A DNA stretch of 64,000 nt from Adineta ricciae (GCA_905250025.1 CAJNOJ010000043.1:1-64000); one strand, 5' to 3'. Positions 9,421-23,007 are shown, counted from the first letter of the stretch. Program-made: numbers and translations. The notes: generated by a model not told the origin, from the sequence alone.

Positions 9421-11862
9421 ATGACCGAACAAAATCAATCAGAGCTGGAGACTGTTTCGTTCATTCCAGAGAAAGTGTTAGATAATTCATCTCAATATGG
9501 ATCACTTGGGTCGCGATATTATAACTTAGACAATATTTGTACTCAACCACAAGTCTATCCGTCTTATGGTGATTCTACAAATGCACTGGTTTTTCGCACT
9601 TATGGCCCATGGTGGATAAACCTTCCGTCATATAGAACAATTACACGGCAGTTCAAACGTCCTGAAAAAGAATTTACTAGTCGAGACTTCATCGAGATTG
9701 AATATCCTGTTTTAGTGCTTACTTGTCTAACAATCGATATCTACGAAACGTACAATCCCGGTTCGTTGGAAGCAGCTTATGTAGGAAAAGAAGAGGAACC
9801 CGGAAAAATATCATGGCACCGAGTCTGGAAGTTTCCCGATCCATTTAGTATTGTTTTACGAAACGGAGAAGAAATCTTCATTGAAAACGGTAAGAACAAA
9901 AGTACATTCTCATTGTTTTCTTGACCTTTCCTCCTTATACATCATTGATTTTCCGTAAATGCATTGTACCTATTGTTCTGATATTGACTTACAATTTTAG
10001 GTCGTCAACAAATGCATGATATATTTCCGCAACATATGGATGTTGTCACATCATCACTACAATCTCTTCAGTTGAATACAGATCATACCGGAATATCAAA
10101 AATTTATACTCGCCATTCGTATCCGCCAGCGGCACGTATTCCGCGCATAACGAAAATACCTGTGAAAGACAAAATATCCTTTCCGACACGACACGTCCGA
10201 TTGGAATTCGATCACTGTACAGCGAACTATTACATTGAAATCGATACGATTATGTTAACCGGTCAACGTCTGAAAGATCATTCACCTTCAGTATCAATTG
10301 TTGGTGAAACGAAACGAGACGAACACGTTGAAAATCAATCGTCCATGGACTTAACTAAACTTCCATTTGACGTACTTTTCCAAATTTGTTCCTATTTGGA
10401 TTTACGGTCATTGGCGCGCTTCGCATCGACATCTCGATATTTTCAACGGCAGTGTCTCGATTCATTACAATTTAAATCGCTCAACTTACAACCCTATTGG
10501 AATACGATAACGAATGATTCGATTGAGTGTTTCTTCTCGAACTATTGCGAACAAACCTGGTATCTTTCCCTAGCATGGACTAGGAATATTCAACTGACGT
10601 CATTCACTTGTCTGTTAAATAAATGTTCCAGTAATCTTCGACAACTAAACCTAGCGTGTTGTCAGTATTTGACCAAACAGTACATCGAGGTCGTTGTCAA
10701 CACCTGTCCAAATATTGAGATTTTAAATCTAGATGCTTGTGGATGTTTGGAGAGTGATGATTTTTTGCCTTTGACAAAACTCACCCATCTCCGATCGTTA
10801 AACGTCTACCGAACAGCGATTGACTTTCGAACTTTACTGCCGCTGATCAATCAGAATAAAGAACATTTAGAACATCTCAATCTCGGTAAGAAAAATTCCT
10901 TTCCAGAAAGAAGTTTCATCTGTAATTAATTAAATCGCTCACATTCGATGTAAAAAGTTCACTCCCTTTCAAAGACAAATAGACATTTGAATAAGTATAT
11001 ACTGTCAAAAATCTATCACGTTGTGAGCTATTATTACACATGTTGTCTGAACATCCGGAAACGAAATCGGAAATTGACATTTATTGGGAGCAACTTAGAA
11101 GCTGAACGTTCCTCGCAGACAAACTCTTTAATATCTCATAAACAAGATTAATCTAAAGTTGGTTTGTATTCTATCTAGGTAATTGTCTACAATTGATTGA
11201 TGTTGCTGGTATTGTGCGATTACTGTTTGCACGTTGTTCGAATCTTCGATCGCTTGACCTCTGGCGTTTGCGGATACGTGATATCTATGAATCAATTGTC
11301 GGTATACCGTGCGATCTTGCTAATGAAGAAGATCGACTTTCACAAATACCGTCCGAATATCAAGATGATCTAGTGTTGATCTATTCCTCACTTGACATGC
11401 CTGTTGCAGCCAATCCAATAACTCACATGAAGTGTCTGAGTGAGATTGATTTTGGATGGACAGATCCGCCGGCAGGATTTATTGAAATTCTTGTTCAACA
11501 AGCAGGCCATTCGTTAATCAAAATAGTTCTTACCGCTTGTCGACGTAAGCAAGCATTCGTTTTCATATAAATTCATTTTCTTTTTTTCGTATGAAATAGA
11601 TGTTTCGGAGAAAGACATCATTGCCATCAGTAAAAATTGTCCAAAACTTCGTCAACTCGATCTACTTGACGTGCGTGCTGCTACTGAAGACAATATCGAA
11701 CAAGTTCTCAAACAATGTCCACATTTAGAATTTCTCGATATCTCTTTCGGTGCGAACATTCCCGATGCTGTTTTAGAGAAGTGGATTCGTCAATACAAGA
11801 ATTGTTTCAAGCGCACTTATCCTCCAACAGACAATCCCGACATTTATCACGAATTTGCTTAA
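9421..11862 (+). CDS. FBXL4: F-box and leucine-rich repeat protein 4-like
   Basis: Four exons, 9421-9889, 10001-10885, 11179-11544 and 11600-11862, all phase 1 at the junctions, 660 residues (human FBXL4 has 621). The N-terminal region carries the FBXL4-specific discoidin-like domain with YPSYGDSTNALVFRTYGPWW and a TFP-like HVRLEFDHC strand. The F-box at about residues 274-318 runs LTKLPFDVLFQICSYLDLRS to the diagnostic LNLQPYW. Leucine-rich repeats follow to the C-terminus. FBXL4 is an SCF E3 ligase adaptor at the mitochondrial outer membrane that limits mitophagy receptor levels. An in-frame upstream exon (up to 9333, joining as G|AC) would add a Phe/Leu-rich stretch that could serve as the membrane anchor, but the same bases look like a pyrimidine tract, so I start at 9421. 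Confidence 0.93.
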
Positions 11863-14800
11863 TTCCTGAGAACTGTTTTAAAGAAAAAAAAACTATTGAC
11901 TTCATCAAACAGAATTTTAATCGTTTTTTGAGAAAGATAAAGAAAGCCGGAAAAAGTATGTAATCCGTTTTCACAGGAAACTTTGTTCCTCTTCCTGCCA
12001 TTAACATAATCGATAATATTCCCAACTATATGAGAAAAAAGAATCCTCATCCAACTGAGAAACTTCTCATCTCGTCAATCTTTCGACACGCAATTTGCAA
12101 CTATTTGTTTTCGACATCATATTCTCGCTTGTGTAACAAGTGTACTTCAATCATTCTAGTTACGTTCGTAATCATCGGGCTAACTCGATGATTCGCTTAC
12201 ATTATTTATATCTGTTGATTTTATTGCTTCGCTTTAATATTCTGACAGGTATGAAATACACGTCGGATCATGTTCAAATAGTGTAGCAGAGGATTTGACA
12301 AGCATATCTCAAAAAAAAAGGTTGGCTATTCTTTATTAAAACACTGTCTTCATTGCGATTTGAACGTGGAAGGCAGAAAAAGTGGTATTGCGAAGAAAAT
12401 ATTCTCAAAAGATTGGTCAAGCAGAAGCTAAAGAAGTTCTATCGAAGCAGATTAGTTTTTGATTAAGAATTATTTTCACATTAAGTTGGAATCGTTCAAG
12501 TAAAAACTACTCAGACACATTGATTTTGTTGTCAGTGGAAATTTCACAATGATTTGCTTTGTAATCCAATAAGAAGGAAATGTTTATTGTGACGAAAAAC
12601 CGCGGTGACAAGTGATCAGAATGAAATCTTCGAGATTCTAATCCAAGTGCTTAAAACTGCGTCTACTCGATCGTCAATCTGTATAACACTTGAGCAAATC
12701 ATTATTGCAAGCTCATATTAGCCTTTCCATTTCCATTTCTAACAAATACAAGGACGCATTAAGCCAAGGAAGAAACAGACGAAGAAGAAGAAGAAGAAGG
12801 AGAAAGGAAATTTGTCAAATGGTAGATTTACTCGAGGCATTTCTATGTGGGTGTTTCACACCGTTCAGTCTGACTGCTGTTTTTGTTGATATAACTAATC
12901 ATGTGCACGATGAATTCAATTAGGTAAGATGAATTCTTTCGGGTTCGAGGAGAGGAAGAAGAACAAGAAAAGAAAACAGCCGGCTAGCTTTTCTGCATAT
13001 TCATGTCCTTTTCTTTGCATTTAGTGATGACGATTAATGATTTCTAATTTGATCTTTTCGATCTGACCGGCGCGTTGCTCGACAAGGAGCATTTATTCTT
13101 CTTCGTTGAGAAATATATGACATCAGATCATATAAATGAACTTGTTACTTCTCGACGATGTGAATGGCACTTAACTAAGACGAGTAGATAATAACTCGAA
13201 GTTGTTTCAATTGGAAATTTTTCTGATGATGCTATAAAACTCTTGTGCATAGAAAAATCAAGGAGATATACTCGTATGAACATGCAGTTTTTCTTCTTCT
13301 TCTTCATCGTACTGTTTTACATGGAATAATTTCCGTGAATAAGGAACAGAATAAAATGTCTTTCTATAGGGAAATACTACGAAGCACTAAGATTTAACTT
13401 CAATGAAGAAAACTATCAATTTCCCATATGACATCGACCATCTTCCGTACGTATGTTTAACAAGTGTGATGAGTTCGTTCGTCTTCCGGTATTTAATAAT
13501 GGATGGATGAAGTCCAGGTATAGTTCATCCACGATATACAAATATGGAGAAGAGATGTAGACGTATTTGACGCGCGATCACGAGGCATTCAATAATTTGA
13601 TTAGTGGAGACGAGAAAGAAACTCTTGTGGCGCATTGAGTTGTTCAATGAAAGGAAAAGCAAGAAGATAGTGAGTAAGAAAAATAGAAACAGAAACAATC
13701 CAATATTTTCTCTTCTTCTCCTTCTTCTTCTTTATGTTCTTTGATAATGCCTAGCACGTCGTCAATGCGATCTTCTTGTTCTTGTTCGTCTCCTTCTCTT
13801 CATAGAATTAACAGGAGCAAATTGAGTTCAATTCGACTTAAGCCAAGGTACTGATAAGCTGATTAATTGTCTTTTCAAATATCCAACAACAGACACAGTT
13901 CGTTCGATGGAACCAGAGATCTTCTTTACATACTATCAGTGAGAGAATTCTTTTCTTTTTCTTCATCTGCTCGGCTGGATGAGATAGATTGGACAACACG
14001 ACACTTAACGTTTCTTTTTTTTTGTCTTCCATTGACAACAGCCACATTGTGTAAGTACTCTTGAGACTATAAGCAGAAAATAGAAGGAAGATAGAAACAA
14101 CTAAGATAAAAGAGAATATCATTGTTAACAATTGAGCCTTTAAGTCAAACAATAAGAAAATACACATCTTAACTCATCAATCACATCCGGGCTTTGATTG
14201 CATGGAATGTTCGATTACAATAACAGATGTCTATTTAGAATAAACGTACATGTATATAAACAATACATTTGCCGAGTAGTTAAATTGACATAACAATGTC
14301 AGTTGAAATGCCTATGCAACACATGTTGATTATTTTTGTTGGAGAGAAAAGTGTTTTTCAGTCTTAGTTCTTTTTTTTTAACAATATTACTGTTGTTGCT
14401 TGCCAAAGAAGTAATCAAAGAAACATGTTCTGTGTACTTTTATCTTTGTCCCCTATTCCCCCCTCTCTCTCTCTCTCTCTATCTTGTCGTCCTGTTCGTT
14501 CTCTTTTGTTCTCTATGTGTGACTGACTAGCTACTATGACGGTTGATGATGAGTAGAATGGCACTTTTTCATTATTTGAAATGACATACAACTGACTACG
14601 ACACGCTAAGTAGACGGGAGAGAGAGAGAGAGAAAGAAAAGAAAAGAAAATTTCTTTTTATTTGTCTAGAAAATCTTATTTTCACTTGAAAACTAATATT
14701 TCTATTAACATCAATGTCGTTTAGATACGACAGAAGTATGATTTTCGTTCGAAATCTTATGGACTTCTTATTGAAAATGTCATGAGAATACATTCTTCGA
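11863..14800. other. Large intergenic region upstream of the K2P channel
   Basis: About 2.9 kb without a gene I can support. It contains a GAA-rich tract near 12779-12805, several TTCTTC pyrimidine tracts (for example 13290-13310 and 13710-13735), a (CT)n microsatellite at 14463-14480 and a (GA)n run at 14618-14632. The pyrimidine tracts may mark untranslated leader exons of the channel gene. The ORFs at 13838-14167 and 14596-14886 are low-complexity or read antisense to simple repeats. Confidence 0.45.
14463..14480. repeat. (CT)n microsatellite
   Basis: A run of alternating C and T directly readable in the sequence. A complementary (GA)n run lies about 140 bases downstream at 14618-14632, so the two could pair as a weak hairpin in RNA or single-stranded DNA. 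Confidence 0.85.
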
Positions 14801-16353
14801 ATGATTATCGGTACGCAAAACGTGCGCACAGTTGCACTGATGTTCATTGTGCTGATGTACTTACTCTTCGGTGCTGCTGTTTTCAATGCTTGTAAGTAGA
14901 TATCTACACCAAATTATGATTGATTGTCTTCACTAAACTTTCTCATTCTAGTGGAATCCAAAGAAGAACATAATTTACGTGAAGCTTTGCAAGCAAGAAT
15001 CTCGCGGATTTTGTTTAAAAACGAAACCATTCATAATGAAGTTCTGTTCACTTCTTTAACAACAGCCATATTCGACAGCCGACATTTTCGTTCAGGAACG
15101 ACCAAACAATGGACGTTTCCGGGTGCCTTCTATTTTTCTACTCTAGTTGTGACGTTAATTGGTAAAGTTTCGATTGACCATTAATTCATAATCCTCATTT
15201 GTCGGCTTTTCAGGTTACGGTCACACAACACCCAAAACTAGTAAAAGTTTATTCTTGTTTTTTTTTTAATTAAAAAAATCTTGTTTGTCTTCTAGTGGGC
15301 GGAAAAATCTTTTGTATGGTGTATACCGTTGCCGGCGTGTATGTTGACTTGAATATTGATCTTTCTCGATCTTGTGCTTCGTTTCTTTTTTTTCCCTCTT
15401 AGTCCTCTTAATTTAATTATGTTTCAATCAGTTGGTGAACGATTGAATGCAATTATTTCATTTGTTTTATCGCGTATTAAACGTCTATTCGGTTTTCGTC
15501 GGCATAAAGTATCCGGTTTTGAATTAATCGCTGTCGAACTTTGCATGACAACAATGCTTGTATTCGGTGGCTCACTTATTTTCAGTCGGCAAGAAAAATG
15601 GACATATTTCGAAGCGATCTATTACTCTCTTGTGACATTTTGGACTATCGGTACGTTGAATTCGATTTTCTCGAGTTTCACTCGTCCCTTTTCTTTTCAG
15701 GCTTCGGTGACCTAGTCCCACTAGCGAGTTTACAACGTACTGGACAATCATTGTACTCTCATTGGGGGTATTTTATCTTTACCATATCATTTATTCTTTT
15801 TGGACTTGCATTAGTTGCTTCATCATTGAATTTACTCGTCCTTCGTCTAGCACAATTTCATTCGGAGAATGGGATCGGCGGAATATCAGCATTTCTCGGC
15901 CGAAATGAAGAAGATCTTATCGCGGCTGCCATCGCTGAGCATCGTGCGTCGATGTGTGTTCAGCAACGTACTCGCATTTGTTCGAACTCTAATTCAAACA
16001 CTCTGAGTCAAACAAACAAAAACTTGACACCGTTTCTTTCCATGAAAACCAATTCACAATGGTCGTTGTCGTCGTCAACAGCCGCATCGCACGATAAAAA
16101 GTCGGATATACACGCGAATTTGCATGAAAACACGTGCTGTTCATGTCTATCCGTATTCTATTGTCGAAAACGACGCCGACGCCATTGGCACCTGCGTCGT
16201 TCACCGCAAAATATCAAACATTTACTATATTCAGATAATCAAAAACTAAAACTCGTACGTCGATCATTGATTTCAAATCAATATCATCATCCAGTTGTCA
16301 ATCATGTTTCTGAACCAGCTTTCTCGCACAAGCAACATAGAATATCGATTTAA
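14801..16353 (+). CDS. KCNK: Two-pore-domain potassium channel, TASK-like
   Basis: Six exons, 14801-14891, 14952-15161, 15214-15240, 15296-15338, 15403-15650 and 15701-16353, fully in frame, 423 residues. Transmembrane segment M1 is at the N-terminus (VALMFIVLMYLLFGAAVFNA), then the cap, pore 1 (VTLIGYGHTTP), M2 (IFCMVYTVAGVPLNLIMFQS followed by VGER), M3, pore 2 (FWTIGFGDLVP) and M4 with ALVASSLNLLVLR. The GYGH and MFQSVGER blocks match the acid-sensitive TASK (KCNK3/KCNK9) group. These channels carry background K+ leak that sets resting potential. The long basic and Ser-rich tail contains RKRRRRHWHLRR. Odd points are the loss of the conserved Thr before Ile in the first filter (TLIGYG instead of TTIGYG) and a 27-bp exon that encodes the pore-1 loop. 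Confidence 0.93.
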
Positions 16354-17929
16354 TCAGACGGGCTTATAAATCATATGTATTCTTTTCATGACATATATTC
16401 TTGATCGTTTCGATTTGTTAGTAACGACATAATAGAATAGTTGATGAAACATGTTAACATTTCTGTCTAAAAATAGTCTCTCATTGATGATAAGTGTGCT
16501 CTCATGTATTCTTTTTACAAGTATAATTTTCAACAAAGATGTGTATAGTCCTTATCATGATGATAATTAAACTTATACTTTTCTGAAAAGAATTTTCTAT
16601 TCGTTTTAGATTGAAGACAAGAATCTAATCAGCTTGATGTCATTCCTTCTCATTTTTTTTTCTTTCGAAAGGAAGAATTTAGATTTAATCTAAATCTACA
16701 TGGTGCTTACATATATTGCCTAGATTCACTGTCGATGAGATTCAAAATGTCGTGGGGCCACTGTCATGAAAGTGCTTCCCTCCATGAAATGTGACGAATG
16801 AGACAATTATTTTAATTAAATAACTGAATACATCACAACTCGCTTTCTCTTTCATTTGCATGTGCAAAAAGGAATATTATTTTGTCATGTGATTAATTAT
16901 GTCATATCCATTGAAGTACATTTCGGAATCAATACTTATTAATGAATAAGTTCTTATTAAGCAGGACAATCCGATTTCGTCAATCTGCTTGATTGAAAGA
17001 AGATTTTCCATCAATCAGATGTACGCCGTTATGCTACGTCGAACGATACAGTCGTCCATTTGACATTCTGGAATAGATGTCGCTAGATATACGCTAATCT
17101 GACGAACATGGCACAACGTCGTGAAAGTGCGCAATTAACGATGACGAGTTCTAATCTGCTAGAAAGAGTTCCTGCTTGTCTTTTATTCACACACAAGGAA
17201 AACCACGAGAACAAAAACACTATATCGTACAATAACACAAAGAAAAACAAGCGAAAGACACACAGAAAAACGTTTTGTAGTTGAGAAATATATGTATGCA
17301 TATAGAAGAATCATCACCAGGAACAATACTATTGAAGAAAATCGACAATAGAAAAGAAAATCGTCAATATAATACAGAAAAGAAAATTGACAATCGTCAA
17401 TTTCAATGGAAATGTCACGAGAAAAACAAACGAAGAAAGATTTCAATTTTTTTTAAAGTGTTTGTAGATGCGTTTTGTCAATATATAAATAATTGAGAGA
17501 TAGAGAGAAAGACACACACACACACGCGAAAGAGAACAAAAAATCAAACGTCTGAGTGAAAAGTACTTTTTTTTTCAGAGAATTGGCTTTTTTATTCTTT
17601 TTTTTTTGGGAGGGCAAATTTTAAACTACTTATAAAATTTTCTTTCAAAAAGAAAACAAAAGACTGACCACACAGAATTTCTCTTCATCTGGATTGAACG
17701 AAATATAAGTTGTACATGATTAATTAGATTCTCTTAGAAAAAAAATAATGATAGTCTTAAATTACTGTCTTCATTGATATTAATTTCGATGATGTACTGT
17801 TTGTGGTTGCACGTATGACCGATGGCCACGATGGAACGTATTGTTTGCTTGTCTTTGTGAATGATAATTTCGGTTCGAATTTCCACGGCTTCCATGAGAT
17901 TTTGAGGGCGATGTCTAAACGAAAGGGAT
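16354..17929. other. Intergenic region between convergent genes
   Basis: Lies between the 3' ends of the K2P channel (+) and TENT5 (-). AT-rich; a perfect 8-9 bp inverted repeat occurs at about 16678-16697 (ATTTAGATT / AATCTAAAT), and a (CA)n run lies near 17512-17525. Homopolymer T runs lie at 17567-17610. The antisense ORFs at 17083-17446 are not supported. Confidence 0.45.
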
Positions 17930-19887
17930 CTACTTTACTAAGAACGACGAATAACTGTAACGAACCGATTGACTGGAATTCATTGATGTGTTATAATTTC
18001 GATAATGATGATGATGATAGTGGTGGTTGTGAGAAGGATATTGATGATTATATACATGATATTTTTGATAATGCTCATTGTCACCTTCAAATAACGGTCC
18101 ATATTCGCGGTGATAGCATTCTTTGAGAAAATAAATGTTGGATAACAAGAACTGTTGTTCTTCATACGTGAGGCAAACAGTACTTCGGTGAATAACATAA
18201 CTCAAATGATCGAAAAATAATGAACATAATCGAGCATTCAGCAGATCAGATCGATCGATTTGTTTGCTATCATATTTGGAATTCATCAATTGAGTTTGTG
18301 TGTATGCTCGTTGATGAAAGATTTCGTTCGTGTTGTTAGTTATGTGTAAATTACTGATAATCAACGATGGTAAGAAATGGGTAGCAGCATATTGGGCAAT
18401 AACATGAATTTGTTCCACACTACTGTTATAATCGATGAAAAAGCGTGAGCACATGTACCGTTCCATGTGAACCATAATAGCTATGTCATAAAGTTCATAT
18501 TTTCTTGCTAATAGATCACAATATTTCTAAATACCAGAAAAAAAAAACAAATATGTAGAATCGTACCGATCTGGTTCAGTTTGATCAAACTTACCAATAG
18601 ACCTCCACCACGCATTGCTTCTGGTTCATATGTACAAATCAATTTCTTATTTAAATGGTCCAGTGCTTGATGTAGATCTTTGTAGGCTGAGAAAACTTCA
18701 CTCAATAATGGTACTGCCGCTGATGCTGACGACGATGACGAGGATGATAGAACATCGGTTGTCGAACTTTCTTTATCGGTAACCGATGAAGGAAATACTT
18801 GATCATCATCTTCATTCGTGGAGTCGTCGGCATCAACTTCGATGCCATCATCAACATCTTCATTGATTGAAATTTGAAATTGAAGTGAGGAATTCGATTG
18901 ATTATCGTCGTGCGTTGCTTCCGATGGTTTCGATGAACGAGAACGGGATTCGCAGGCTGCTAAAAGGCAGAGAAAAATATTCATTGATTTGACATAAGCA
19001 AGATGTTGGTTTGTCAACACCATCCTGTACTTACAATTAGCTTTCTCTACTTCGATCGTTGTTATTGTTGCCAATGTTTGACATTGAATAGGATTTTCTT
19101 GTTCACTTACATCCGGTAAAGAAGATGGAGCAAAAGAACCGAATTGTAATGGACTCGTACTGGCATTTGATTGTTCGTCGTTCGGTTTCTTGATGATTGT
19201 TAGTCCGCTGAAAGCTTCGATGACTAAATTTTTCGTGTCAATCTTGGTCGTTACTGATTTGGAATTGATTTTCTCGAAAAGCAATGGGCGAAGATCGATT
19301 TGAAAGGAATCGACACTGAACTGCCATTGGCGTTTCAGACTTTCGACAAACTTCAATTCAAGATTCTGCCCGAGGAGATTCTGTAAGGATAATAATGCCC
19401 AAGAATCTTGATCGGACGTAATTTTAATATTCTTCTTCGAATATGTATCAAGGACCAAGGAAATAAAGTATTGTGTACACGACGTGGCATTTGGAATATG
19501 TTCCATCAAACAAGACGAAATAACATATTTAATAATTGTCCAAACATCACAAAGATAAGGTTCATTATTGGAAGAGAAAAGTGTTGTTTGTTGTTCAGAT
19601 GATAACGATGTTTTGATGAGAAAAAGAATATCAATATCACGATAGACGAAATCTGAATCATTGACAAGTACATAGGATGCTGCTCCGCCATGTAAACGAA
19701 TCGACGAGATTTCAATTGAATGTTCTCGGAGTTTTATGAGAAGATTACGAAGAAAATCTTTTGGAGTAATGTGTAACGTTGGAAATGATGATGTGGCCGG
19801 TGATGGATAAATAGGAATCGTCGGGATTAATACCCGCCGTAATTTATCGTTTTGTTCCGGAGTTAAATAAACTGGTGCGACATGCAT
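17930..19887 (-). CDS. TENT5: Terminal nucleotidyltransferase 5 (FAM46) family, non-canonical poly(A) polymerase
   Basis: Three exons, 19887-19035, 18959-18595 and 18526-17930, in frame, 604 residues. The nucleotidyltransferase core shows IRLHGGAASYVL with the catalytic acidic pair in YRDIDILF, then WALLSLQNLLGQNLELKFVE and FSVDSFQIDLRPLLF. The second half has LNKKLICTYEPEAMRGGGLL, KYCDLLARKYELY and MERYMCSRFFID, all FAM46 signatures. Members extend poly(A) tails of selected, often secretory-protein, mRNAs. Human paralogues are about 390-440 residues. The extra length here is mainly a Ser/Asp/Glu-rich disordered insertion at about 240-385 between the two halves. I chose the ATG at 19887 because an AG acceptor-like site (AATTTTTAG) lies upstream, which makes the longer reading from 19944 less likely. 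Confidence 0.92.
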
Positions 19888-22800
19888 TGTTAAGAAAAAT
19901 GTCTTTCGAATTTCTAAAAATTGACAAATAAGTAGACAGCTCATGAGTCATGACACATGTTTGAGTAGGTGTGGAAATTGCGCAACTAGGTGAAATTTTT
20001 CCCCTTACCGAACGATTCTTGAGTTAGAATATCTAAACAATTCTCATAGATAGAAGTATGTTTATCATATACGCAAATACTCAATGGTTTGTTTTGTTTC
20101 AAGCAAAGCGTAAGGGTATGATAGTAATAGGAGGAGGAAGAAAAACGACTAGTCGTTTCGATATTTTTCGAAAGAAAGGTAAGAATTATGATTGGATGAA
20201 AAGAGATGCGTATGCATCGAGCAAAAGACAACAATGAATGACGACATCTTTTGACGTCTTACACAGGCTATATAGGAACGTAATAGGAAGATTCCCTGTC
20301 ATTGAATTTTGGGAAAAAATTCATTTGCCATTACTTACGTCCTCAGCTGTTTACTTTTCGTGTGACGAAAAATAAAAAGAATTCTTTTGCATATACTTAC
20401 CTGTCTGTTTTGTTTATATAAGTTTTTATAAATAATACCTGATTTGTTTTTCTCTCATGTGGTTCAGGAAGAAGAGAATACGTAAGGAAAGTAATCTGAT
20501 GAATTTTGTTTTTCAACAGGGAAAAGATTTTGTCGAAGAAATTCGTGCGAAACACTAGATGTACTTTAAAAATTAAAAAAAAATGAACAACTGATTGTTC
20601 GACGTCGTTTTGTAAAACAACTGTCTTCTATACTAAAAATAAACTTTTCAAACTGAATAAAGTTCGAAAAAAAGAAAACTTCATCTATGAAATTATTTTT
20701 TATTTATTTGTTATGTCACTTTCGCTTTAATAAGCGTTACAAACGTGAGTAATAACGTGCCGAAAATGTAAATGCGACATAAAAACTGCAACGCAAAAGA
20801 TAATGTAGCCTCGAAACAAGCGAAGAAAAATTCTCTTCATGTCTACAAATCGACACTTTTGTCGAGAAAATGAAAAGAATCGACGCTATTGTTGCGAAGA
20901 TTTCAAAAAATCAAACACTTTTCTTTTTTCCTTATTGCACATTATTAACCTTGTTTCACACTAATAATTACCTCTGTTTCTTAATTGATATGAGGAAAAA
21001 GAAGAAAGAAATTGTTCGTCATTCATTAGCAGTAACACTACTACATATTGTTACATTTTAAATACAAAAAGAAAGTTGTTCATTCAGCATACAAGAATAT
21101 GCTGGAAGAATAAGAAGCACATCGAATGAAGATCAATACTGCACAGAACTTACGAGAATAAACTTGAGCGATGAGAAAGAAAAGAGAAGAATACATATAT
21201 GTACAGTGAAAGCGAAAGGCCACGTTCATCGTCACACAGTTAATTCATTGGTGAACAATACTCCAGCTTGATTACTGATCTATGAGAAAATGTCGTGCTG
21301 ACCGAGAAAACCGAAATTACCATTTAATCAACGTTCCGTGTTTTATAATCTGTCAATGTTTCCATGATACGTCGCGCACGTTGTTTTTCCTATTATCCAT
21401 GTGAAAAACTAATTTAGATCGGTTATTATTATGATTTGATTTATTAACATAAGCAAAGCGTATGCTGATACACTTGTTATGATCATGTAACCTTGACACT
21501 CTGTTTCGAAGAAAAACACCGTTCAGTTGAGAAAATTTCGACAAAGGTGCAACTTGCTGATTGAGATGTATCTGCTTAATCATTGGATATTTCGATCTTA
21601 TTTACGTAAAGAAGAAATCTATCTGCCGTTGGTTGTTGAAGCAAATGAATGAAATAATCGCGATATCGAACCATCTGAATTTCTTGTCCACTGAAGTACG
21701 AAGAGAACTTGAATTCAGGCCTTGAGAGAAATCGAAATACAGAAAAATGTTTTCTGTCTATTTATTTATTATGAACAAAAAACGAACGACGATAAAAATA
21801 ACTGTATCAGAAATTCTATGCATATTCAAAATTCAATTATAAATAGCTACTAGTGCCGTTGTCTAGACATGCAACACTTCTTCGTCGTCTATTTTCTACT
21901 ACGGTACTAATTAATGAACAAACATTTTCTTGGCAACGTTATTTATTAATAGACTATCTAAATGAAAATCTTGATATGTTTCGTTTGCATTGTTTTTTGT
22001 TTATACAGAAAGAAGGAGTTTGCTCTATGTTTGAGAATTTTAATTAACCGAATCATCTAGTCTCTGATAGTTGCCATTCGTGAAGGTTTGTTCTACGGCA
22101 AAGTTGTTATTGACGATTATGCATATTTTGGTCGGCGATGGATAAGATACGACATGCAAAAACATATGCACGCGTCACGATAATATTTTTCTAGATTAGT
22201 TATCACTAGTCAAATCCGAAAAGTCAGTTATTCTTGCATGAAACTGCATCTGATAAACATCGTTTGATTTATGCTGATCGTGGCGTGATTAATCGAAAAC
22301 GAAATGATCAGATTTCGATTATTTTCATGTTTCTAACTTTGAATTCAGCATTCGTAGCGAATAGTTGTTCGTACGTACTATGCCTTCATTAATTCGAATT
22401 TATCTTGTTTTGAATCTTCATAATACTTTCGGCTTTTTGACTCGAACGAAATCGATCGCTATCAGTTTTTCATCGTCTTAGCGTATATACATCTAGCCGA
22501 TTCAATGTACGTCTATTAAAAACAAGGCACTCAACTGTGACGCAATTCTTGCATCGTAAATACCATGTTTTGTAATTTTTGTATTACATAATGATTGGTC
22601 TAACTTGTTTTGTAGATAATAGTTTTTTTTCTCCCTTTTCGCTCCTTTGTGTATTTTCAAATCAACAAAAAATAAAAAAAAAATCATCAATATTGCCAAG
22701 ATGAAAGCGGTTTTCATCATGTTTTTTTTTTCTCTTCGTATGCCGGTTCTGGTTGAACGAACATCGGGTTAACCCATCAAACCATGTAAACGTGTGTTCG

Positions 22801-22999
22801 GAACGCGAAAAAAAAGCAATGTAAAGTGCAAAGTATAGTGGTTTTGTGTGAAGCACAACATGCGGTGAGATGGAGATACTCATCAATTGCAGGTATGGTT
22901 ATCGTTGATCAATAACCTTGAGAGAAAAAAATCGAAAAAGAGAGGTAAGACAAGAGGGCTACCCACCAACGTTTTCTCTCTTCGGTGGCAACTAGCAAG
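19888..22999. other. Intergenic region between divergent genes
   Basis: About 3.1 kb between TENT5 (-) and the proline-rich gene (+). AT-rich throughout with no recognisable coding, RNA or mobile-element signature. ORFs of 60-100 codons at 19986-20234, 20870-21061, 21353-21583, 21853-22047 and 22502-23189 lack conserved motifs. Confidence 0.45.
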
Positions 23000-23007
23000 T
23001 ATAAATA
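23000..23007 (+). promoter_or_regulatory. TATA box (TATAAATA) of the 23.1-kb proline-rich gene
   Basis: A TATAAATA element lies about 95 bases before the start codon at 23102. That predicts a transcription start near 23030 and a leader of about 70 bases. It is one of the clearest core-promoter matches in the window and suggests a strongly or conditionally expressed gene. Confidence 0.6.

Noticed and set aside
16678-16697. Perfect inverted repeat after the K2P gene
   Set aside because: Short AT-rich palindromes are expected by chance in sequence of this composition; there is no U-tract or conserved context to make it a terminator or RNA.
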